A stretch of 64,000 bases of DNA, from the NCBI GenBank assembly GCA_008508345.1, contig QNGE01003645.1, positions 1-64,000 on the forward strand, given 5' to 3'. Every line of letters starts with the position of its first letter. The stretch's first letter is position 1. The notes under the pieces were generated by a model. The model had not been told where the DNA came from, ran no database searches, and worked only from the letters and a program-made list of their open reading frames with translations. Shown here in pieces: positions 45,613 through 58,150 of this stretch. The position numbers and the translations under genes were made by a program. The DNA comes from Paragonimus westermani. Lineage: Eukaryota; Platyhelminthes; Trematoda; Plagiorchiida; Troglotrematidae.

Positions 45613-46906
45613 AACCTAAAATGGAATATAAGATAACATCGGTCAAATATTAATCACACTCGGGAAAATTCTTCACAGGATACTACATTTATACCGTCAC
45701 AACACCTACCATCGCTAATTTCGATCTCGGCGCCAAATTAAGGACAAACTGATTTACGGTCAACTAAAACAAATCTTTTTAACTCTCTTGATGCTGTCTG
45801 TCATGGGAATCGATGACTTTCACATTCCTGGGCGATACCACAGAAATATTGTCCCGTGCTCAATGATTTCTCATGTTATCGCTGTCTAACGGCAGATTTC
45901 GCTCTCTGCGGGTAATTTTCATCCACACTGGGTATCAAATGTCTCCCTTGAAACCGATGTATATTATTTGATCAGACTAATCAATTGTCATATGCAACCC
46001 GATGTACGAATTTACCTTGACAGAAGCAGAATTCGCTCCTATCCGTTTCCTATTTTTTGACTATCTTCTAAACTTCAACCAATCACATTCGCCTGTCTAA
46101 CCCCCTGTTTGCGACCGAACACTTCGGCATATCTGACCACGAAACGGCTAATCAGAGTGCTCTAAAAAAGGCTGGATTTATTACACCAATATTCGGACGA
46201 GTTCAAGTTAGATGGGTTCATCACCCCCGAACTTGAGGAATGGGCCTACATAACGGAATAGACAGTTGGCAACTGATGAGTAGTGAGGGCGGTGAATCGA
46301 AACTGCGTTCACCTTAGCAAATGTTTACTGGTTTGGTCGGAGCCAACGGCTGTTCGCAGATCAAGAACTGGTGGAAGTTATAAGTTATTCAACATCATAT
46401 GAAAACGTCTAGAACATTACAGGGCTCATGTAAGCTGTCAGAAAAGAAAGTGGTAGCAATAGCTGAAGCAGGGATAAGGGTGATTGGGGCAGTTTATCCC
46501 GGGAAGTTGATTAAACGTAAGGCCATCTCTAAATGGTGATCAAATCAAGCATAACATTCTCAGTAGTAATTCAGCAGATCTCAGTAAGACCTGTACCATC
46601 TGTTCGTAACACTTCGCTGGTTTACTTTTACTTTTGAAACTTACAAAGGATTGGGAACGAAATGAGGTTCGTGTTTTATTTTTGCAGTGATGGTTGTCCC
46701 GATGGTAGCGCTGTTTCTACGCTCACCATTCGTCTTATAATTTCATGGTTAATGAAATCAGACGCGTCACTCAACACTAATCCTCTTGAAGTTTGGCCCG
46801 AGGGAACATCTGAACAGCTTCATTGATTATTCGGCTACAAACACGGTGTGATCGTTTCCGACTTCCCCCAAGATCCTGACTTATTGCGACCTGGAAGCTA
46901 TCTTAC
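45613..46906. other. No gene recognised
   Basis: No open frame of note and no recognisable element motif was seen. It may include the 5' non-coding part of the MULE relic. Confidence 0.45.
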
Positions 46907-47192
46907 TGTAACGCGCAACCGAAAGCAGCAAGCGCGCTTGAATTGAATTTGAGTTGTGCGACGGGGCGTGCTGCTGTGTTGTCAGTGCCGTTTTAGCTTT
47001 CATTTGTGTACGTCGTGTGCATGGCTTACTGGGCCTTCGGCTCATGCTTGTTTGTATTGTTCCTTTTTTCAGGACTGTTGTTCGAGCCCCTATTTCGAAA
47101 GAACGCTGTTCCCTGGTGCGTCCACGTTGCCCGAAGGTCGGTCCGCGAAGTCACGGGCATTCAAAGTAGAGTCGGTTAGCCTGCATGTTATA
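46907..47192 (+). mobile_element. Element C copy 2: 286-bp insertion with CTTAC target duplication
   Basis: The element starts TGTAACGCGCAACC and ends CTGCATGTTATA. CTTAC flanks both ends (46902-46906 and 47193-47197). It is the reverse-complement partner of 26158-26442. Two independent copies, each with a different exact 5-bp target duplication, define the boundaries. Inside lies a pyrimidine tract TTCCTTTTTTCAG, which looks like a splice acceptor. Confidence 0.85.
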
Positions 47193-49329
47193 CTTACCAA
47201 TATCACTACACGCGTCCGAATTAGCTTTCAAATATAAAGTTGCCAGATAACCACAAATGTCAGAGTTAATGCCTTGGCGTAAGTTCCACAACTTCACCCG
47301 CTGCCGCATAATAAACCCGCTCCATCTTCAGTGCTGTAGGCCACACTCCGTGAAGTAACAAGCTTTCGGTAGTTACGTTTGAGAACACTACTGAACTATC
47401 CAGCCACCTTAGGCACTCGGATGTTTGTCGAGCCTGGCATATAGGCTGCAATTTTTCTTCCAACAAAGTAGGTGATATCAATGGCGCTTCTGGTTTTGAG
47501 TGCATAGATTTGGGTTGGAATCCAAGTACCAACTAAAACAACATTCCTGATATTCCGGATCATCGGATCTCAACGATTTCTTGAATTCTTGAGTTTGACG
47601 GAATTTTTTGCGGGTAATCGTCCCTATGACGTCTGGCGTGTGGTTGCTTTGACGCTTCTGACGTTTCTGTACAACACTCCTACTTGTATTTGTTCTAGTG
47701 TGTTAGTTTGTGCGGTGAACAACTTATAATTTCGTCTGTAGATTCATTTGTTATTTTCACAGCTTACGAAATTCTTCAGCATAAGGCAGGTAACCTGGTG
47801 TGAAAAGTAGCACAGCCAGAAAGATGAGCTGTAGCATTCTGTTTAAAGATTTTGGGCCAGAAAATACGAAACGGAATTCAGATACATTTTTCTATGCGCC
47901 CACTTCCCTGATGTTAGGTGCACTGAGCGCACATCGGTCGTCATTTGACGAAAGACTCCAGTCATCGGTCTGATGTTGAGATGAGTTACATTCAGTCAGC
48001 ACTGCAATGCATAAAATTCAAGATCTGCAGATTATCAACATGTAAAGGAGTGTCGCAAAACATACTGTCCGAAGGAAGATAGAAGCGGAAGGAGAATTGC
48101 TGGACAAACAGACCTTTGATGAAAAACACGACAGAAACTGAATGGGAAAAGAGGTTGGTCAGCCCGGGAATACAACAGAATCAGGGTCAAGAAAAGCGAT
48201 GAGCCAACAAATGATTGTTGCGAAGGTTTGGTTCAGGTGAACAGTTTGAATAAAGCAGCCAGAACGCGAAAACTGGTAGATGTGAGCGTTTCGTATTGAC
48301 TCCTTAGTGTCAGCTTTGCAACGACATGGGTAGATTTTTCTATGGCAAACAACTACAAGGGTGGATAAACAGCGAGCGGGTTAAGTTAGGTCGTTGGGTC
48401 CAGGGACGGGTCAAGTTTGCAAATTTTCGCTTCTGAGCACAGAAAGCCGGCTTTTGTCGATCAACTGCAACTGTTTGAGCAAACCACAGGGGTGTTGGGT
48501 TAGAATGACGTGACAGGATTCTGCACGAGACAGATTGATGGTGTGACTGTCGGTCGGGGCGTATTTAGCGTCTGAGGAACCGCCTGTTCACGCGTTTCAG
48601 TAACACTGCCACGCCCCAGTAACACGGGCTTTTAGCAATTATCGAGGGGAACGTTCCTTCATTCTGGATCTGAAACATCTCTCAGTTCTCCCTTTGTTGC
48701 TTTTCTTGTCTCTTTTTATTCGGCTGCGCTAATTAGAATCTCTCGCTCTCACACATTGTGGCGAGTGCTAATATCGGTCGTGGAATATTACTCCGAACTG
48801 CGCCTAGTCTACTAACGACATCTGGCAATGTAGTTGATTTGCACCAGTCGCCTGTTTGATGCGGCGGATGTGTGTAAGTTCTGGCACCGGCAAACAACTG
48901 GCACCGACCTGAAAATGGAAGTAAGAAAGGTATGTTTTCGTCTCTAAGTTACCGAACTGAAATGAAACATTGACGGCCAAGAGGAAGAAAATAAAAACAT
49001 CAATACCGACTCCAGAAAACTCGCCAGTGAACCACGTGAAGACGACTAAGTGCAAGAAGTTACGTAATTGCGGTAAGATAGAGTGATAGTGAGACCAACG
49101 CACACAGAAACAAATATCTGGCGGTGAGAAGTGAGGAGTAACGAACCTCTCGAGAAAAAGTTCCCATACTCACACGATATGAGACTTGAGTACCTCACCA
49201 CCGTCAGTCTTAGAAAAGATGCTCAGCAATTGAGGCGCTTGGGGCCGGTGACTCCTGTTTACTACCAACGAACCGTGTAAACAGGCTATGAAGACGTACT
49301 ATTTTGGCGTGCCTAAAACACCAGTGATG
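47193..49329. other. No gene recognised
   Basis: Frames are short. A GTGCCAGTTGTTT stretch near 48890 (minus strand), preceded by a good acceptor-like CTTACTTCCATTTTCAG, recurs near 54340 but is too short to interpret. Confidence 0.4.
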
Positions 49330-50000
49330 AGTCCGCCACCCTACAGAAGGACCTTTATATCGTGTTTGGCAAGTGTGAAGTTATGTGCATTTGTGGCTCT
49401 CTGAGCGCTACACATTGTCTTTACGGATATCCGCTCCAGAGAGCTTCTGTGGAAAGCCACACAGGGACCGTTGTTTCATATACTGTTCTGAGCTCCCAGG
49501 AAGTGGGAGCGAATGCAGCGAAAGCTATAAAAAAATTGAAAGTCATTTCGGCCAGTCCAGTCCTCGTTGCTTTCAGTTTTCTTACAGCAGTTCCGTTTGA
49601 CTGGAGCTCAAGAATGGAGCTGCAACTTGGCCAACCCATCTCCAAAGGAACAAGTTGCTCCTGAAAGCCTCGCAAAGTCGTGCCACCAAGGCAGTTCGGC
49701 GTCTGCAAACTCGGCCGTACCAAGAAAGAATAGCTTCTCTGGACTTGCACTCTTCACATCATCTTCGGCTTAGAGGTGACATGGCGCTAATCTCTCCAAT
49801 AATGAAATATTCTGAACATCTCCGCCGACCGATAGTTATCAGGGGAAGTAGCACGACACTGATGGGTTGCCCGAGAAGCTAGATGTCTAACAGCATACCA
49901 GGATGAAGACAGTTCTTTCTAATTGAGTGTTTGATGAGTTTGGAATGCCCCAACAGTCCATGTTCTTTCTGTCAACTCCGTAGAAACTTTAGTGGATTAA
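49330..50000 (+). pseudogene. CR1-like LINE ORF2 3' end, third family
   Basis: On the plus strand a block ANAAKAIKKLKVISASPV near 49510 is followed by LELKNGAATWPTHLQRNKLL at about 49600-49660 (the VRPHLEYG region). RATKAVRRLQTRPYQERIAS near 49675-49735 is the VQRRATK and SYEERL block, and HLRLRGDMALI follows near 49765. After a frameshift GLPEKLDV, VFDEF near 49927 and VLSVNSVETLVD lead to the TAA at 49998-50000, equivalent to the VV.A.SVNSFK..LD terminus. At least two frameshifts are present. Upstream RT domains are lost. Its 3' UTR does not resemble family A. Confidence 0.75.
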
Positions 50001-51292
50001 CTTGACCAACGTTTATTGCCGTGGTTCGGATACTGCACGTTTTACCTCCGTTTCACTCCATCCAAGAGGAAGTTGAGACTGTGCGCAGCGAGGTATGGAA
50101 CTATCAAACAACGCTGCCCCCTCCTTCCGTTTCCAACCTATTGACTCGTTGACCCACTAATTGTGCACACTGACATTTGGGATGCCATTTCTAGCCAGCG
50201 ATTTGGGTGATCATGATAACTCCTGCCCAGAAGGCCACATCTAACTACTTTACTCATTGGAAAAATTAGCATCTTCATATTTTGTGACCACCGTTCTATT
50301 TCTTCTCACTTCAGACTCTGAAGAGAGTCCTCAGAGCACGACCTCCGCATTATTATTACCAAAGCAATTTCCCAGCATCTGCGATGCTATCTCAAGCGGC
50401 AGTGTTAGCCCAAAACTTCTCCTTCCCTGGAAGTACCTTTGGAGGAAAACTTGGGAACAGTAGCCTGATCGAGATTGACAGCCTCCTATTTGTACATACC
50501 TTGCCTCGCTGGTGAGATCCAGTTCAGGTGTAATGTTCAGGAACGTGGGGGTGTCTCATTAAATGGGCCTTGTCAGAATCGTTGTCTTCAGCTGTTCAAT
50601 CGCCACTTAAATTAACATTCATATGAGTTGTTCCGACCTACGGTGTGGTTCAATCAAGTTAATTCCAGAGGACGTGGCGGCCAGTGGCATGGTTGTCCAG
50701 TTACCTGCGCTGGTAAGCAAAAGCTTCCCACACACTCATAATGAGGATTAAAACTTAGGCTTCGTCATTGCGTCCTCTGTCTCTTGGCTATCGGCAGGTC
50801 AACCACGAAGCCAGTGTACGGTGATTCCACCCAGACTTTTCCGCGCGGCCGAAAACTTTAAAATCTTCTTCCTCCAGAATATGAACCCTCCAGAGAAAAA
50901 CTCATCCCTCTAGATAAATTTTCTATCCAAATCCGCATACATCATGTCACCATTTTGCTTAGTTTCCGCCAACCTTCGAGGCCGTAAAGTGATACTTGTC
51001 AGAGCTATCGAATCAACGTGCAGGAATTCTAATTTGTCGTATGTGTATGGTTACCGTGAAATGACCCCCTGCTTAGGTCGTTGAATAAGACACTGTGGAC
51101 GTTTTCAGAGGCGAGCCTGACGAACTTGTTCTCGCCGAGTCTGAGCTGCTCGCTCGAATTTCTATAGACTGAAACAGCGAGTGGTTCTTGGTAAAAAAAA
51201 ATGAAGGATCCATGATAAACAACGTCACGAAATAACGAGTGAGGTCAATGGCTGGACCTGCTAAGGATGATCGATGACTATAAAACGACTTG
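50001..51292. other. No gene recognised; first part probably LINE 3' UTR
   Basis: By position the beginning should be the 3' UTR of the LINE ending at 50000. No shared terminal motif or second copy was found in the window, so its end cannot be set. No gene is visible. Confidence 0.35.
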
Positions 51293-51870
51293 TGTTGATT
51301 TTGTCGGGGTCTGTTGCGTTATTTCGAGATCGCTGGGCTTTGATTGATGTTGAAAAGTGACCCTACAATTTGCTTTTTCCCCTACATGAGATTAGTTATT
51401 CATCTTTGTTCTTACACCACCTACATCGGCAGTTTCCCTTATCCTTATTTAGTCCGAGCCCCGTAAACTTATAAATGCCGAAATGACACATTTTTCTCCA
51501 GTATTTTCTCTTGAGTAACTCATAAATTCCACCGTTTCTCGACGCACAAACATGTGTTTTGCTCTGGCCCAAACAATGACCATTTGTTTGAGTGAGCTCA
51601 ACCCGTTTTATTGTTGATAGCTGTCTGGTTGTCGATTTGTTGTACAGGCATTTTCTTTCCTTGATTTCTGAAGATATTCACACTCAAAGTGAGAGACTCA
51701 ATTTTCTTGTACATTGATTCAAGTAGTGCCGTAGTGAATCCAGTTATTACGAGCACCTTCAAGTTAACCGTTTCGAGCATAGATTATCTTTGTTGTTGAA
51801 TATTTAGAGGCATTTATTGGATCAGCAGATTATGCGTAAATCCGTGTGAACTTGAATCGTTAGCAAACGA
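51293..51870 (+). mobile_element. Element B copy 2 (578 bp)
   Basis: The copy begins TGTTGATTTTGTCGGGG and ends TCGTTAGCAAACGA, collinear with 32934-33513 throughout, including CAATGACCATTTGTTTGAG and the CATTGATTCAA block. The terminal palindrome has one base change relative to copy 1. An 8-of-10 similarity between AACGACTTG on the left and AACGATATTG on the right is too weak to call a target duplication. Confidence 0.75.
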
Positions 51871-53452
51871 GTTAGTAACCAACGATATTGAAGAGTTGTC
51901 GAACTGTCTCAAACGTAGTTGATGGAGGTGAGGTTTAACCCAACATTGAAATGTTTTAGCTAGACGCCACCACTGGGCGTTGTTGGAGGAATCGTTACGT
52001 GCCCGCAGGTGGGCTTATTAAAAAAGGGTTGTCTTTTTTAGCAAGTGAATCAAAGGCGTACGATGCGCCATCATGCATTCGTTAGGCAGGACCAGCACAA
52101 TGATGTGAAAGAGCGTGAGTGCGCCATAGTTCAACACTGATCGCTTGCTTTCTACTCCAACTGCGTGGCTCATATGCTTCACTCAAATCCGCGTACTCGT
52201 TTTATGGATAGAATTGTTCGTTTTGGTATGTTCTCAGTCAGTCCAGAAAACCAATGTTTGTAATCCTATATTTTACCTTAACTTGACCATTTCACTGAAG
52301 ACCGCCTTTGATTTTTTTGTTCGTGTAGCGGAGAGTACACAATGACGGATTTTCACGGTACGGTGAACCTCGCGACACCGCAATTTTGCCTTTGTACCAC
52401 GGAAACCAATGAGTGCTAGCCTCCTTCCTCCGTTCACCAATGCAAAATGTCCCGGGGCCATTGCGTTGCTTCCTGGTTTATACGTTCAGAGTTTCCCAGT
52501 CTTATGTGAGCACTAGTCAAACGTAGTGACGGGAAAACGTTGAGTCGGTAAACAAACTTTATTTGTCGATCTACTCACCGTTAATAGGCGCATTTCAAAG
52601 CAGCAAGGATTGCTAAGAATTTGGGTGTCAGAGAACTCTCAGTACGACCTCACGACGGTCGCCAAGGAGGCCGAATGTCGGAACAACCCCCAGCCGACCC
52701 TCGGAATTCAAACAAGCGTCAGGCCAGTTGAGCGGCATTCCCAACAGCACTAGCTGGAACATTGTTATCTTGGTGGATGTAGCCCATGTTGGCTACCAGT
52801 ACCTGGCGACACCAAAGCCGACGCGCCAACTTCGATGTCAGTGGTTTGCAGTTAATGCGCATCCACAAAGTGATGTGAACAGAACAGCTCTTGCGTCAAG
52901 GGGAGTTCAGGACGTTTAGGCCGGCAACCGTGATCTAGATTGTCCGCAGCTCATAGATATACTTTGTAATCCATTCCACACATCTTGTTCATATCTTTTC
53001 GGCAGCCACATCTATGCACTTCTTTGAAAGCATCACTTTCATTCTTGAACTTGATTGGTAACAAGAACAAACAGGATATTACTCGAACCGTCTTTGTCTA
53101 GTTCTTGTGCAGATTTTCGGCTGTTCGAATATATGCACGGAGAAAGATCCCAGCTACGCGTATCTGCTGACCCACCAGTGTTCAACGCTAGACACGTCAC
53201 GCGGTGTGTGGATCTAATTACCCGACACTGTCTGATCCTGCCATTTGCCACTCTTCTTCTCTAATATGACAGCCTATTCCATTCAACTTACCTCGACCAG
53301 TCAGTCGTTCCATTTCCACTCAACCGTTTTTCATTCTACATGAGTGCATACCTTTTGCACTTGTCCGTTGCCATCACAGCTCCCCTCTGATTATATCATA
53401 TTTGAGTCTTATTTTGTCAGTCGACTGATTAGGCGAATATCACTACAACCCA
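51871..53452. other. No gene recognised
   Basis: A GC-richer patch at 52620-52920 holds several short frames on both strands without motifs. Nothing else was seen. Confidence 0.4.
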
Positions 53453-53549
53453 TTGGAAACCCGCAATACTTGAACTGAAGGTTGTTCAAGGTCGCTGTGC
53501 CTGCTAAAGTGTTTTCAATTAACACGATGCTAAACCTGGGGCCACAGAC
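53453..53549. repeat. 97-bp duplicated segment, copy 2 (isolated)
   Basis: The segment is identical to 19392-19488 except for two bases, in the same orientation. Sequence on both sides is unrelated to the RTE element that surrounds copy 1, so this is an isolated patch of RTE RT sequence. Confidence 0.9.
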
Positions 53550-55899
53550 AGTCATATATCCGACGAGAGGGTTCGAAATTCAGCTTTATATGATCTTTCC
53601 TTATTCTAGTATCATGTTCTACCAGTTGCTGCTCGTTTTCTCTAAAATTCTGAAAGCCATTGCGTACTTTGCGATGTTCGAAATTTCAAAGAGGTTCCAA
53701 ACTGTTTCAGTTTTGTTGATTCTAAAACTGAGGTATTCCCAACATTTCATATTCGTAATACATTTCCAGTGCAGTTTTGATTTTATTTCCACTTCAGAAG
53801 CCCTTTTCAACTGGACAGCGCATTCGGAAATCCGAAGTACTGTTTTGGGATATCTGTCATTATCATGTTACTCAGTGGTTTCAGATTGCTAGGTTTTCCT
53901 TCTTTCGGCTAATCTTAGACAGTTTATGGATCGAAGGGCTATATCTTTGTGGGCCTTTCCGGTACACTACTGTTAATCTTTTCCTACAATTCCCGTAGAT
54001 TTGTTCTACTTTTTGAGCACAGTGAACTGTTAATTCTTGCAGCGGTCAGTACTGTCGTATATGGAGCGTCTACAACATCGAAGGTAATTGTTGTGCGTAA
54101 ATTCCTACTTTTTGTGAAGACACGTGGCACAATTTTCTTCATTCTTGGAGTTACTAGCGTTGCATTGTTCGATCATGACACGCACCACGAAGGGTCATTC
54201 CACCGTATCCTTTACGACCTGTGGCCGATTTTGTATAGCGTCTCCTCTCTTGCAGATTTTTCTGTGTTCACTACAGTTAGTGCAGGCACAGATTCCTTGC
54301 TTGTCCGGAACGCCGCCGATTGGTTGTGCACAGCTAAACAACTGGCACTGGTCTGGTAGATATATCACGCTCTGAAATGTTGGGTTATTTGGCTTTCGGT
54401 CGATGCACAACGTGAGGATAAGATGGTACTTCGTCTCATTTATTAAGGCAAGTTTCAGTGGTGTAAACAATTATCTATAGTACAACGCTCACGGATACGT
54501 ATCTCCTTGTACTTGCTTTGTTTCTTCCACCACTACGCCGTCAGAACCTCGTTTTAAACTCATGTATGCACTGTTTATGCAAGGGACTTGGTGTTTGTGT
54601 CCGCGATCGTCCGTCTAGTACCTTTGAAAAATTAGCTGGTTATTGATGGGGCGGTATAAAGAAGGAAGCAGGACGTTGAACTACACAATGTGAAAGGAGA
54701 TGGCTATCAAGAGAGATTACCGATTAATGGATTATTAGAAAGTGGTAATAAAATGGAATGAAAGACATTGCTAATAAAGATGGAAACAGGAGAAAATCAA
54801 CAAAATCGACTGCGTACAATTCAAGTGGTAGACGAGAACCGTCCGAGGGAGAAACCGGTAGTCGGGCGTTTTTTTAAAAAAACTTAAGGCATACTCTCCC
54901 ATGTTTCTAATAGAGAAGGTCTCTCGCTATGCACAAGGTAAAGCATCTACGAACGCTATTTGTAGACCAAACTGGTTTACTTGGTTTAGATTCATGATTG
55001 CATATAGTTTACCATACACAGTCCCACTTTCATTCTAATGTTTCGTGTTTCGTTTGCTTCCTCACGTGGCTTGGTTAAACATGTCGAATATATGTCTTGA
55101 AACTGGTTGTTTCAGTCAGTTTGAACAGGTTACTGTTGGGGTGGTTGGGACACTGATGACTTTATACACCGATGTAAATTCACTCCTCAGCCACCAGTAT
55201 GCACGTGGTAGATGTTGTATGCCAGTTCATCTCTCTGTTACTGTCCTGACAGTCGTCTAGCTTATGAGGTCATACACTGGTGCGCTTCTGAAACAGCGTT
55301 GAATTTTTTGGGGTGCGAAACACCATCCTCTATGTGTGTTTTGGTGTGCGTGCTGTTGATGTGAGAACTTTAATCGGGAATTGTCTTACCAGACAATCAA
55401 GCATGTCTACCGTACTAAAAGCTTCGCAAGAACACGGGGATTTCAGCTAACGGATGCGTCAGATGTCACCAAAGTATCCAGGTTTATTTCCTCCGGGAAT
55501 TCTTAAAAACGGTATCACTGACAATTTTACTCGTTACTCATCTTAAAAACTTTCAAAGGAAGTCGTTTTTATTCCGACAAGCCATGTGTGCTATCCGGTT
55601 CATTTTAGTAGCCCTCTGTATCTTTGAGTAAACTCACTGTCCCACCTTCACGCAGTTATCATGCGGATGCAATGGAGAATAGTCTGTTGAAAGGGGATGA
55701 TTTGTGGATACACATAACGTCAGAGGGCTTGGGATGGAACCTTGGAACTCTAGGAAACAGAGTTGAAGCCATTGGCCTTGACATAGTCCTCCAGATTGAG
55801 TGATTCTCGAGTCGGGTCAGTTGATGTTACTATATGTTACTGTGTGTAGTGTGTATGCTCAGTACGAATTGAATGGGTCAACTTACCGCAATATATGAA
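53550..55899. other. No gene recognised
   Basis: Two 136-codon plus-strand frames (53482-53892 and 53949-54359) are hydrophobic and have no recognisable domain. A minus-strand frame at 54195-54470 has a cysteine cluster (CQLFSCAQ, ICACTNCSEHRKIC) that could be a fragment of a Cys-rich domain, but the spacing matches no family I can name. Confidence 0.35.
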
Positions 55900-58150
55900 G
55901 AGTAGAGTGGAAGTGTGTAGATCGAAAAAGGGGAAGAATGTAGAGAGGAAAGAGAAAAAACAAACGGATTCACACACAGCTTTGCAATTCGAACAACTTC
56001 CCCCACCGAAGGTGTTTTATTTTTTCTTAAAACCTTCCCTACTGAATCAAAGTTCAGTAACTGTGCCCTCATACCCAGAATTTCGGTCACACACTGGTCA
56101 CTAGACCGCGTTTCCAGCCTAACTCGTCGCTCAGAAACGGTGTGGCATGGCAAGCAACGAATCGGCATTGGTAAGATGCATCTTAGCTGAGTGAATCTGC
56201 GAAGTGATATAACTGCACTCAACGATTATCAGAGTTTGCTCATCTCGAAGACACGTTGGTGAATTCAGTCTTTTGGCGCAATGTATCCACAACACACCAC
56301 ACATACTTTGAAGATGCAGGTCGAAAACGAGCACTCTGGAAATTCTCCGCGCAAATAAGCCAGGTTTTGCAGCCGTACAATAGGACCGTATTGTAAATTC
56401 GGCTTTTCATAGAATAACAGATCATGCTGGTGTGACATGGTGTAGGTTGGCAAACTGCTCTAGTCCGTTTTGTTATATCACCGTACACCCCACTAACGCT
56501 GACGCATCCTTCAAACTGCACATCACCATATGTGGAAGCAAGCCCAGTCGTGTCAATTTTGCAACAGTATCCTGTACTTAGAGGTGTACTTTGAGGTGCT
56601 GATATGCTTCTCGGTCCCGTTTTTCAATGGGCATTCCTGGAGCACAGTTCCGTCACTTAAACCAGGGGCTGCTGCTGCCTCTCTGTCTGAATGGCGGAAT
56701 CCGGACATTGACGGATGGTGGAGATGTGATGAACACAACCACGACCTGGACGAACTCCAGCCTGCTCTCTGCGGGCATGTTTTTTACGCATTCCGCTTAG
56801 TTTACAGAGTACAGTGGCTGCAAATAATTTCGTCACACAAATCAGGAGAGTCCCTCCGTGGTTGGAAAGACTGACTCGAAGTTTCTGGAGCAGAACCGTC
56901 AGCACTTGATGGAAGGATAACCTTCTTCTACAAGAAAGACATTTGAGAGTTCGTGTGGTTCGGCTGCTTTGCGTCGACTCAGGAACTTGATTTCGTGTAA
57001 CACATCTGATTTTGATGGCCGCGAAATAAGTATACAGGGTATCTGTACGCGTAACCAATGGCGCAAGGTGCAAGTGTAACTGCAGCTGGAAGTGCTGGTC
57101 GCAGCGTCCCACGTATCGCTTCTGATTATGGTTAGGCCCGTCATCTCCGTAGATTACTTTGCTCACACACGGATCTCTGGTACTCCTTGTTCAGATGAAC
57201 TGCAAAAGCCTTCGGGAGTTCTCGGTAGCAGTGGATTGTTCCATTTTGGTAGTGTGCTGTCTTCTTCGTTAGCTGCTTCCGGAGTTCCAAACTTGTAACC
57301 GTGCTGACTGAATTACACGCACTGTCAGATAGAGTACCTCACTGAACGTCGAGAAGTTTGGATGTTCGCCCAGAAACCTGATAAGTGGTAGCTGAACGCA
57401 CAGCCGTATCACGCAAGATAGTACCATGCATATGCCCCAGAGGTCATGCCTATCCTCACTGTGCTTCAGTATCTTAGATTAGAGGTAACTTCACTGTATC
57501 ACGTATGTAGAAATTGTCTGTCAGTTTTACCATGTCAGTTCTTGCCGAGAAATGAATTGACCTACCAAACCGCAGAGCGAATTTTGCACTTAGCAGTACG
57601 TGAACGTAATGTACAGAGGCTCACTGTCTTGGAAATAGCCGTGCCAATAGCTGATGGCTGTGGCAAGTTAATGACCTCGGTTGACCTAATGGAGGAAGTC
57701 ACCGTAAGACTCACTGACGTCTGGGAATTCGAGACTTCTGCCCAACAATGGCTGCTATGAACACAAAGCTGCAACAAACGTTAATCGTTGTCCGTTCGAA
57801 ATATGCACTAAGAGTAATCTCCACTTAGGCCATACTCGTCAGCACTTAACCTGCTTACTCGAGCGTTCAAGTTTCCAGTCAATAGAGCACCGTCGATGCT
57901 CCACGCGATATGTAAAGTACTAGTAAGCTGATAGTATGGTTCATGTTCAGCTGCATGCGGACTATAGTGGATGGGAACATATCCTGTTACAAGATAGACA
58001 ACGTTTGTAGTGTACGCCTCTCGACGCTCTAACCATACTTTCGAGTCTATCAGCGCAATGGCGGCTGTTGATGGATTTCTTATCAAACCACACCTACTCT
58101 TTGTATGTGCTTGGGGAAATTCCAATGCTGGCTTGACTTTAGTATTCATA
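55900..58150 (-). pseudogene. RTE-clade LINE relic, endonuclease to C-terminus
   Basis: Read from 58150 down. Endonuclease: SRCGLIRNPSTAAIALIDSK near 58100-58040, then LLTGNLNARVSRLSADEYGL at about 57885-57830 (the GDFNARVGR motif with GDFN changed to GNLN). Linker: NSRRLLQFI and TRSTRDPCVS near 57190. RT: RRKAAEPHEL near 56980, KLFAATVLCKLSGM near 56835, and EQAGVRPGRGCVHHISTIRQ near 56770-56710. C-terminus: SRIYNTVLLYGCKTWLICAE near 56400-56340, then MPIRCLPCHTVSERRV near 56170. The catalytic palm between about 56650 and 56520 is missing. Frameshifts are numerous. It is in opposite orientation to the RTE copy at 61.5-63.6 kb. Confidence 0.75.

Noticed and set aside
51293..51870. Element B as a Helitron
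   Set aside because: The terminal hairpin is suggestive, but 5' TC and 3' CTRR ends and A-T target insertion are not seen. The class is left open.
54195..54470. Cysteine cluster on the minus strand considered as an EGF or Kunitz-like exon
   Set aside because: Cysteine spacing fits neither family, and there is no acceptor next to it. A 13-bp core shared with 48.9 kb is too short to support a domain.
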